DNA of 23,791 nt. Origin: a virus. The notes under the pieces are model-generated. The model saw only the letters and a list, made by a program, of their open reading frames with translations, was not told where the DNA came from and did not search any database. Both the position numbers and the translations under genes were made by a program. Below, one piece after another: positions 1-7,365 of the stretch. The stretch is from IMG/VR virus record IMGVR_UViG_3300017528_000128, positions 1-23,791 of that record. One strand, 5' to 3'. Positions within the stretch are counted from its first letter, which is position 1. The number at the start of each line of letters is the position of its first letter.

Positions 1-1026
1 CGTCATAGGCGTAGCTGCCCACCAGGAACGTTGGCGGCAGCCCGTCTGATACCGCGCCGCCGTAATCAGCGCCTACCAGCCGCACCACCTCCCCGGCCTG
101 CTCGGTGGCCAGGTTGATGCGGCTGCCCCGGTTGGTCAAATACTGGCCCGTGGTGACGGTGAACGGGCCACCCCAGGCGGCCTGCTGGTAGCGGTTAAGC
201 ACCCACTGGCCCACCGCTTGGGCCTGCCCGGCGGTCAGGTGCCCGGCGTTGGACAGGTCTATGTACTGCTCGCTGCGCCCGTACCTGGTGATCATTGCCG
301 CGTTGGTCACCGTGGTGGTGGTGAAGCTCGCCGGGGTGGTCGAGCCGCCCTTGGGGTCGGCGTTGTCCTGGTAGCGCAACACCACCGCGTTGACGACCCC
401 GGCCATGGTGCGCGGCACCGGGCTGGTGGCCACCAGCAGCCGGGTGGGTGTTACCGGCGCGGTGGGCACGGTGATGAACCGCAGGACGTTCCCTTGGGCA
501 AGGCACGCCACCTGCCACGTCAAGCCGCCGCGTGAGCACAGCAGATCGAGCATCGCGCCAATGTCCAGGCTGTCGTTGTCAGGCACCTGCCCCAGCCACG
601 CCCCGCCCGGCGGCGTGGCGAACCCGGGGTTGATCCACCGCATGCCCCTGCCGATGGCCTGGTCCACCGCATCGCTAGGCGCGGCAAGGCTGGCCCACGT
701 GGCCGTCCAGTGCGCCCGGAACTGGCCGCCGAACGTGCCCGTGCCGTGGGCCACCACCTGCCACCCGTCGCCGCCTGGCGTTGGTTCGTCAAGCTGCCCA
801 TCCCAAATCGGCCGCACCCCGGCATAGCACTGCACCTGCCGGCCCGCCTGTAGCGCCTTGGGCCGCGTCGCCACATCGGTTTGCAGGATGCACGAAAGCT
901 GGCCGGGGCCGCCGGGCACCGTGTGCGTCCAGTTGAGGCCCGACACCTGCCCGATCTGCCCCAGCCACCTGGCGTCGCCGCCGTTCGGGGCACGGGTGAC
1001 CACCTGGGCGTTAGCCTGCACCGGCA
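1..1026 (-). CDS. Minor tail protein, hub/Tal-like (3' end cut by window edge)
   Basis: An open frame of 342 codons begins at ATG 1024-1026 and runs off the left edge without a stop. Its start lies 3 bases after the stop of the giant tip gene, with a GAGGTA-type ribosome site inside that gene's last codons, so the two are translationally linked. The N-terminal third (GQIGQVSGLNWTHTVPGG, then GRQVQCYAG, IWDGQLDEP and a GWQVVAHGTG stretch) resembles the beta-barrel start of gp27-like baseplate hub or Tal proteins and the ReqiPepy6 gp37-like family of actinophages. A later part (NAVVLRYQDN, RYGRSEQYIDL) fits the same family. In siphoviruses this protein closes the tail tube below the Dit ring and opens on infection. 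Position after tape measure and Dit supports that role. The exact family was recognised by eye and remains moderate in certainty. Confidence 0.75.
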
Positions 1027-1029
1027 TAG

Positions 1030-4000
1030 CTACCTCAGCCTGTCCAGCCACCACCGTGGCAAGTAGGTGGCGAACATCGCCGGCGCGCCCGTGCGCGAGT
1101 AGGCGAACAGCCAGTTGTCCCCCGGGTCCACCGACAGCGGCGGCCCCGAGATGACCGTGTCATCCATGATCGCGCTGGCCGCGTCCCGGTCGTAGTAGGA
1201 GCCCAGCACCCACCCGGCGGCCTGGTCGGCGTCGGGGGCGTCGATGAACACGTTGGCGTAGCCCTGCGCGGTGCCGTTAAGCAGCACCGTGCTGCCCTCG
1301 GTGTCCAGCAGCAGCACGTCGTACCACACATCGCTATGGTTATCGTCGGTGACGGTCAGGGTGTACGTGGCGTCGGCCTGGTCGGCGGCCAGCCCACGCA
1401 CCGGCAACGTCACATCACCTAGCACGATCAGCCCGTTAGGCGCATCGGTGTTGGGCGTGAACGTCCGCGCCACGCTGTTGACCGACACCCGGCCCACCCC
1501 GCTGGTAGGCGGGTTGCCGCTGGCCCCGTCGTACTGCTTGATCTGCACAGTGAGGGTGCGCGAGCTGCCAGCCGAGGCGAACGTGTTAGCCACCGCCACC
1601 ACGGTGTACGTGCCATTGAACGCCGGCTGCACCCCCGGCGCGTAGGACAGCACCGGGTATTCGGTGGTGCCATCGGGCACATCAGTACCCGAAGCGTTTA
1701 CCGAAACCAGCGGCTGCAACGTGCCCGGCGCGGACGGCCCAGCCCGGTGCACGATCAGCGATTGCAGCGGGATACCCGCCGTGACGCCGTAGGTGATCCG
1801 CACCCGCCCAGACGCGCCCGCGCCACCCGGAGACTGCGCATCGCCGCCGCCGCCGCCGCCGCCGGGGCCTTGGCTGGGCGGCTGCCCCGCGCCACCCTGG
1901 GTGCCGCCAGTGCCCCCAGGGCCGCCGCCGCCGACCTGCACACCACCCGACCCGGGCGACTTGTCACCCGCGACCTGGCCGTCACGGCCACCCTGGAATT
2001 GGCCACCCGAGCCGCCGCCGCCCGCGCCGTTGGACCGCGACCGGTTGCCCGGCTCAGGCGGCCCGCCGTCGCCGCCGTCGAAGTGCACCGTGGCATGCGA
2101 GCCGGTGCCGCCAGCCGCCCCAACGCTGCTATGCGACCCGCCGACCAGCCCGCCAGGCCCCGGGTTGGACTGCACCGTCATACCGGCCGGGGTGGTGATC
2201 GAGGACACCGCGCCCGCGTGCCCGGCGCTGTGCACCGCGCCGCCGTTGCCCGGCGCACCCACGTTGGTGAGGACGTTGCTGCCAGGTGACACCGGCATCG
2301 CCGGCTCGCAGGAGTACTCCCCACCCGGGCCGCCACCACCGCCAAGGCTGCCGCCGTCGCCGCCGCCGCCGCCCGAGCCCGACGCCCAGGTTTCGCCCTT
2401 GATCGTTGTTACCCCGGCGGGCACCGGCCACGTGCCAGCGCCAGGGTTATCCCGCTGGAATACCTGCTGCACCGTGGCCGGCGCGGGCTGCAACTGGAGC
2501 GACAGCGGCGCGCGGGCCGTGCCCACCACGCCGCGCAGCAGGTACGCCGCGCCGCGTGCCTGCGGGCTGCCCACCGCCGTGCTGGACGCCTCCAGCCCGG
2601 CCAGGTAGAACTCCGCCTGGAGCACCCGCGAGCCGTCGCCGCTGTCGGTGGTGTTCCACGCCTTGATGCTGTAGGACGCCACGGCGGTGACATCAAAGTC
2701 GGTGGTCAGCGGCATGGCCGCGCTTACCCGCGTCCAAAACGGCTGGTTGGGCAGCCCCGAGCATGCGCACTTCACCGTCGCGGCCATCTGCACCGTGGTG
2801 CCGCTGGAGTCGGTCAACTGGATGTCGCACGTCACCCGGCCGCCGTGCCACACGTGGAACTGGTCCGCCGAGGTGCCCAGCCCCACCCAAAACGACACCT
2901 TGGGCCGCGTGCCTATCTGCACCGGGGTGGCCAGCACGTGGGTGTAATGCGGCCTGTCCCGCCACCGCCGCGACCAGTGCGCGGAGAACGCGCCCGCCGC
3001 CGCCTGGGTGGATTGGGACCACTGCCCGGGGTCGTTCTGGCTGGACACCGTGGCGAAGTTGTCTATCGTCACCGGGTCGGCGGGCTGCTGCCACTGGGCG
3101 CTGGGCGCGGCGAACGCGATCGTTTCCAGGTCGGTGCTGCGCCCGTACGGCAGCGCCTGGAAGGTGATGTCCATGGTGCTGATCAGCGACTTGTCTCTGA
3201 GCAGCGAGTATTCGTAGGTGGTGGCACCCGCGCGGAAGCAATCGAACACCACCGGCAGGCCGCCGCCGCGCGCCCACGTCAGCTCCCACCGGTCGCCGTC
3301 GATGGCCTGCCACAGCGCCTCACGTGCGGCGGCCAGCAGCGACCGGTCGGCCACCTGGTCACCGGTTATGGGCACCTGGATGACCACCGGCACCACCATG
3401 GTGCGGTTGGATGCGCGCCGCCCCTTGGGCCGCTCGCCGTCAAGCGCCAAGCTGGCCACCAGATCTTGCACCGGCTGCGGCATCCCCAAGTCGTAGTCCA
3501 GGGCACCGCCGGCGCGGCCCAGGCGGAAGACGGCCCCCGGGCACGCCGGGTGGTCTGAGACCACGCCGCCGGCCAGCAGCTCAAACTGGCCGGCCAGCAC
3601 CAGGCTGTCCGTGGCCGCCGCCGGGGTCGGCGGGTTGGTGACCACGATGACCAGGGCCATGCTGGCGGTGCTGCCGCCGCCGTCTGTCACCTGCACCGTG
3701 AAGGGCGCGGTTCCCGCCGTGGTGGGCGTGCCCGCGATGATCCCCGACGCCGCGTCCAGCGCTAGCCCGGCCGGCAAGCTGCCCGAGGTGATCGCCCACG
3801 TGTAGTCAGGCAGGCCGCCGGATTGCCCCAGCGCGGTGGCGTAGGACACGGTGACCACGCCAGGGGGCAGCGCGTTGGTGGTCACCGCCACCTGCGGCTG
3901 AATGGTCACCGTCAGCGTGGTGCGGTCGGTGCTGCCGTTGTGGTCGGTGACCATCACGTCGAAGCTGAAAGCCCCATCCGCGCTGGGCGTGCCGCTGAGC

Positions 4001-7000
4001 ACCCCGCCGCTGGATAGCGTCAGCCCGGTGGGCAGCGTGCCGCTGGGCTGCGTCCACGTGAAGGGGCTGGCCCCGCCGCTCAAGGTCATGGTCAGCGAGT
4101 ACGGGTCGCCCACCGCCCCATCGGGCAGCGTGCTGGGCGTGGTGATCGCCACCCCCACCGCGATGGTGACGGTGAACTGCCGGTAGCCCATGGCCCCGGT
4201 GGAGTCGGTGGCCAGCACGGTGAAGGTGAAGCTGCCCGCCGCGCTGGGCGTGCCGGCCAGGTTGCCGCCGGTCAGCGTCAGCCCTGTGGGCAGCGTCCCC
4301 GACCACAGCGACAGCGTGTACGGCCCGGTGCCGCCCGCGCTGGTGATGGCCTGGCTGTACGCCGCGCCCACGTTGCCGCCCGGCAGGCTGGCGGTGGTGA
4401 TGTGCACCAGGCTGGCCCAGTAGGTGGCGAACCCCGACGCCCAGGAGGTCATGTTGGTGGCGGTGCTCACCGTGTCGGTAAGCGTCAGCGTGCCAGCGGC
4501 CAGGCCGTTGTCCTCCTTGGCCGACCACGACATGACCGCGTTGGCCAAGCTGCCATCGGTCGTCCACCCGCTCACCGCAGGCCACGAGTTGGTGGGCACC
4601 GCCGAATACAGCACGCCCGTCATCGACTGTGCCAGGCCGCCCGTGACGCGCAGCGCCGCTATCGTCTCAGGCCCCAAGCTGGTGGAGGCGGCCAAGGCCC
4701 CGCTGGTGGCCGTGCGGTCCAGGTACTGGAAGGTGGACGCCGGGGTGGCCCACTCGTGCAGCTTGCCCCGCACGTTGGCGCTGGTGTTGGAGTAGGTGAA
4801 CGCCGCCGCCGTGCCCACCGAGCCGTACAGCGAACCGGGGTTGGACCGGTACACCCACTCCTGCACCCGCACCTGCCCGGCCGTGGTGCCCGAAGGCGAA
4901 TCGAAGGCCAGCTCCCACCCGGCGGGCATCGCGGTCGTCATGGCGCTGTCATCCATCGACACCCGGAACACCAGCATGGTGCCCGCCGTGCTGGCCACCG
5001 ACGTGGCGGAAAACCAGGCGTTAAGCGTGCCCGCCGCGCCCGTCAGGTTGTTGCTGGGCGACTGCTGCTGGGTGAACGCGCCGCTGGTGCCCGCCGCGCT
5101 GCCGATGTACTCCGCGACGTTGGAGCCGCTGGCGAACAGCCGCGTGCTGTTAGAGTCCCAGGTCAGAAACTCCGTGGTGTTGTCCAACTGGCCGAACTCG
5201 GCCCCGCCGAGCGCCGCCCACGTGCCGCCGCTGTCAGCCGATTGCCAGGCGGCCTGCCCGCTGCCGCTGTCCTTGGTGGTGGCCACCAGCAGCCCATCGC
5301 TGGCGCGGATGGCCAGCGCCCCGGCGCTCAGCGTGCCGATGAGGTTGTTCACCAAGCTGCCGCTGCCATCGGCGTGGGTCAGTTTGTGCAGGTTGTACCC
5401 GGTGGTGTACCACAGCTCGCCCACGTTGACCGGGTGGGCGGCCAGCGACGCCGACCCGGCGGAGGAGGCGTTGACGGCCAGCACCAGCGTCCAGGTGACG
5501 CCGTAGTCGGCGCTGCGCACGATGCCAGCGCCCTTTTGATCCCAGAAGTAGATGATCGGCGGGTTGCCCACGCCGCCGGGGCCGATGGAAAACGGGACGT
5601 TGAAGCCCACGTTGCCGGTGGTGCCCATCAGCCCGGTAATGCTGGTGCCTACCTGCGTCCAGCCGGTCCACACGCCGCTGGCTTGCACGTTGCGCCACAG
5701 GCCGCCGTTGTACGCCGCAGCGAGCAGCACTTTGTTGTTGGACCCGTCGCGCAGCGCGCACAACCCGATGGGGCACAGCCCGCCCGAGCCGGTGGCCGTG
5801 GCCCAGGTCGGCGTGCCGCTCACCAAGGTGAACGGCCCCGGCGGGAACGTGCCGCCGCCCGCGCCTTGGTACACCGCGCCGCCGTTGGGCGGGTTGAGGT
5901 ACTTCGGCCCCACCCCCAGATACCAAGTGGAGTCCACCGGGTCCACCGCGATGGCGTACCCCTGGGTGCTGCCAGGCAGCCCGCTGCCGCCTTGGCTGGT
6001 GGTGGAGGCGTTGGCCGCCACGCCATCGTTGGCCCAAAGCACCAGCCAGTCGCTGCTGCACACCCCCAGGTAGCCGGCGAAGTTCGGGTCCACCGCCGTG
6101 GCCCGGCCCAGGAACATGCGCGCACCGCCGCTGGCCCAAGCCCACGTGCTGCCCTGGTTGGTGGACCGGTAGAACCCCTGCGCCCCGCTGACGTACATCT
6201 TCTGATGGGTGCCATCGTTCGGATCCCACATCACCTGCGGGTTGACGAACCCGGCGTGGCCCATGGTCAGGCCCGAGCCCGCGTTCCACCAGGTCTGCCC
6301 GCCGGGCGGGACGGTGGCCGTCGACACGTTGGTGTTGTTGGCCAGCGACACCCTGGCGGTCAGCGTCTTGGTGGCCACGGTGACGGTCATCATGGCCACG
6401 TCGGTCTTGGCGGTGTCGGCGGCCGAGGAGCACGCGGCGGCGATGAGGTGGTGGCCGCTGCCGTCGTTCACCACATCCACGCTCATCCAGATGCTGGCAG
6501 CGTTAAGCACCGGGCCAAGGCCGGTGCCGCCCAGGGTGCCTATGTTTATCCAGTTGGCCGCGTTGGTCAGGTCGGCGGTCTTGTCTGCCATGTACACGCC
6601 ATCGGTGCCGCACGCCACATAGATCAGGCCGTCCAGCACCTTGATGTCCTCGGCCGCCGCCACCGCCAGGCCGGTGAGCTTGGCGAAGTTGGGCGTAGTG
6701 GTGGTGGTGTGCGCGTTGGTGCACCGCCAGATGCCGCCGAAGCCCCGGCTGCCGCCCGTGTCGTTGTGCTCGATGAACCCGGCGTACAACGTGGTGGCCT
6801 GGTCGGGGTCTTGGGCCAGCGCGCGGCAGTAGTAGTTAGACCCCGGCGCGCTGCTGCCCATGTTGGCCGTCGTCGGCCAGGTGGCCCCCTGGTCGGCGCT
6901 GCGCTTGATCCCCTTCTTGTACGTGCCGGCCCATAGGTACTTGATGGCCCCGGCGGTGTCCTCGATCAGCAGCCGCCCCACCGGCCGTGCTTGGTTGAGG

Positions 7001-7365
7001 CTCGGTATCGGGTCGGCGCTGCTGGCCCCGTTGGCCGCCCAGATCACATCGGTGCTGTTAACCGCCGTCCAGTGCAGCCCGTCGTCGGTGGACTTGACCA
7101 GCCCATCCCCGGTGCCCATGTAGGTGGTGCCGGGGAACTGCACCGACGACAAGATGCACGCGATCTGGTTGTAGTTGGCCGACGCGCCCAGGCCCACGTT
7201 GCGGCTGGAGAGGGTGTTGCCGAGGGTGGCGCTCCCAGGGTCGAAGTAGAACCCCTGGGTATCGGAGCCGATGTACAGCTTGCCGGTGCTGGGGCTGACG
7301 GTGCCGATGTCCATGCACTGCGCCAGGCCGCCGCCGTAGACGCCCCACGGTAGCCAGCTCGCCAT
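1030..7365 (-). CDS. Giant tail-tip protein: beta-propeller, Ig-like repeats, Dit-like core and glycine-rich domain
   Basis: The 2111-residue protein starts at ATG 7363-7365, directly after the tape measure stop, with GGAGG a few bases upstream. Residues 1-755 look like a beta-propeller with five Asp-box motifs (S-x-D/N-x-G-x-x-W) near residues 92, 156, 401, 618 and 709. Residues 756-990 look like an all-beta sandwich. Three putative Ig (He_PIG) repeats follow at about 991-1243, each with a GTLPTGLTL-like and a GTPSA-like core. Residues 1253-1420 match the distal tail (Dit) ring domain of actinophages (NRTMVVPVVIQVP, IDGDRWELTWARGGG, VVFDCFRAG). Residues 1430-1600 resemble a carbohydrate-binding jelly roll, 1640-1860 form a glycine-rich domain opened by WPVPAGVTTIKGETWASG, and the C-terminus is beta-rich. 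Dit proteins form a hexameric ring under the tube; the extra domains probably bind the cell surface. A Dit is normally a few hundred residues, so this is a very large fusion. Confidence 0.85.
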   Translation of the reverse strand: MASWLPWGVYGGGLAQCMDIGTVSPSTGKLYIGSDTQGFYFDPGSATLGNTLSSRNVGLGASANYNQIACILSSVQFPGTTYMGTGDGLVKSTDDGLHWTAVNSTDVIWAANGASSADPIPSLNQARPVGRLLIEDTAGAIKYLWAGTYKKGIKRSADQGATWPTTANMGSSAPGSNYYCRALAQDPDQATTLYAGFIEHNDTGGSRGFGGIWRCTNAHTTTTTPNFAKLTGLAVAAAEDIKVLDGLIYVACGTDGVYMADKTADLTNAANWINIGTLGGTGLGPVLNAASIWMSVDVVNDGSGHHLIAAACSSAADTAKTDVAMMTVTVATKTLTARVSLANNTNVSTATVPPGGQTWWNAGSGLTMGHAGFVNPQVMWDPNDGTHQKMYVSGAQGFYRSTNQGSTWAWASGGARMFLGRATAVDPNFAGYLGVCSSDWLVLWANDGVAANASTTSQGGSGLPGSTQGYAIAVDPVDSTWYLGVGPKYLNPPNGGAVYQGAGGGTFPPGPFTLVSGTPTWATATGSGGLCPIGLCALRDGSNNKVLLAAAYNGGLWRNVQASGVWTGWTQVGTSITGLMGTTGNVGFNVPFSIGPGGVGNPPIIYFWDQKGAGIVRSADYGVTWTLVLAVNASSAGSASLAAHPVNVGELWYTTGYNLHKLTHADGSGSLVNNLIGTLSAGALAIRASDGLLVATTKDSGSGQAAWQSADSGGTWAALGGAEFGQLDNTTEFLTWDSNSTRLFASGSNVAEYIGSAAGTSGAFTQQQSPSNNLTGAAGTLNAWFSATSVASTAGTMLVFRVSMDDSAMTTAMPAGWELAFDSPSGTTAGQVRVQEWVYRSNPGSLYGSVGTAAAFTYSNTSANVRGKLHEWATPASTFQYLDRTATSGALAASTSLGPETIAALRVTGGLAQSMTGVLYSAVPTNSWPAVSGWTTDGSLANAVMSWSAKEDNGLAAGTLTLTDTVSTATNMTSWASGFATYWASLVHITTASLPGGNVGAAYSQAITSAGGTGPYTLSLWSGTLPTGLTLTGGNLAGTPSAAGSFTFTVLATDSTGAMGYRQFTVTIAVGVAITTPSTLPDGAVGDPYSLTMTLSGGASPFTWTQPSGTLPTGLTLSSGGVLSGTPSADGAFSFDVMVTDHNGSTDRTTLTVTIQPQVAVTTNALPPGVVTVSYATALGQSGGLPDYTWAITSGSLPAGLALDAASGIIAGTPTTAGTAPFTVQVTDGGGSTASMALVIVVTNPPTPAAATDSLVLAGQFELLAGGVVSDHPACPGAVFRLGRAGGALDYDLGMPQPVQDLVASLALDGERPKGRRASNRTMVVPVVIQVPITGDQVADRSLLAAAREALWQAIDGDRWELTWARGGGLPVVFDCFRAGATTYEYSLLRDKSLISTMDITFQALPYGRSTDLETIAFAAPSAQWQQPADPVTIDNFATVSSQNDPGQWSQSTQAAAGAFSAHWSRRWRDRPHYTHVLATPVQIGTRPKVSFWVGLGTSADQFHVWHGGRVTCDIQLTDSSGTTVQMAATVKCACSGLPNQPFWTRVSAAMPLTTDFDVTAVASYSIKAWNTTDSGDGSRVLQAEFYLAGLEASSTAVGSPQARGAAYLLRGVVGTARAPLSLQLQPAPATVQQVFQRDNPGAGTWPVPAGVTTIKGETWASGSGGGGGDGGSLGGGGGPGGEYSCEPAMPVSPGSNVLTNVGAPGNGGAVHSAGHAGAVSSITTPAGMTVQSNPGPGGLVGGSHSSVGAAGGTGSHATVHFDGGDGGPPEPGNRSRSNGAGGGGSGGQFQGGRDGQVAGDKSPGSGGVQVGGGGPGGTGGTQGGAGQPPSQGPGGGGGGGDAQSPGGAGASGRVRITYGVTAGIPLQSLIVHRAGPSAPGTLQPLVSVNASGTDVPDGTTEYPVLSYAPGVQPAFNGTYTVVAVANTFASAGSSRTLTVQIKQYDGASGNPPTSGVGRVSVNSVARTFTPNTDAPNGLIVLGDVTLPVRGLAADQADATYTLTVTDDNHSDVWYDVLLLDTEGSTVLLNGTAQGYANVFIDAPDADQAAGWVLGSYYDRDAASAIMDDTVISGPPLSVDPGDNWLFAYSRTGAPAMFATYLPRWWLDRLR
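1786..2448 (-). repeat. Glycine-rich low-complexity domain of the tip protein
   Basis: Residues about 1640-1860 are dominated by glycine runs (GSGGGGGDGG, PGGGGGGGD and similar) and begin with the WPVPAGVTTIKGETWASG strand typical of phage glycine-rich tip domains. The plus strand shows long CCG and GCC tracts here. Such domains can fold into polyglycine sandwiches with exposed loops that contact receptors, as known for T-even gp38 adhesins. That role is inferred for this protein. Confidence 0.7.
3106..3609 (-). other. Dit-like (distal tail) domain inside the giant tip protein
   Basis: Residues about 1253-1420 of the tip protein carry the pattern of siphoviral distal tail proteins of actinophages: an arginine- and asparagine-containing strand before a PVVI strand, a helix over 1340-1355, then WELTWA and VVFDCFRAG. 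This is the part expected to dock on the tail tube. Boundaries are approximate and the match is by eye. Confidence 0.65.
3637..4395 (-). repeat. Three tandem putative-Ig (He_PIG) domain repeats
   Basis: The tip protein repeats a unit of about 80 residues three times (about 991-1070, 1073-1157, 1159-1243). Each unit has a G-x-x-Y-x-x-x-L/I start, a SGTLPTGLTL or SGSLPAGLAL strand, a G-x-L-S/A-GTPS/T turn and a F-x-V-x-V/A-TD strand. Such Ig-like units are common as stalks or spacers in surface adhesins and phage fibres; here they separate the propeller from the Dit core. Confidence 0.75.

Noticed and set aside
1793-2608. Proline-rich plus-strand frame that looks like a collagen or extensin-like protein
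   Set aside because: It is the antisense of the glycine-rich domain: GGC and GGT codons read backwards give proline and alanine runs.
4402-6936. Long plus-strand open frame opposite the tip gene
   Set aside because: It mirrors the codon bias of the real minus-strand gene; its product is a low-complexity mix of R, G, A, H and P with no domain, and no ribosome site. It is a shadow of high-GC coding DNA.
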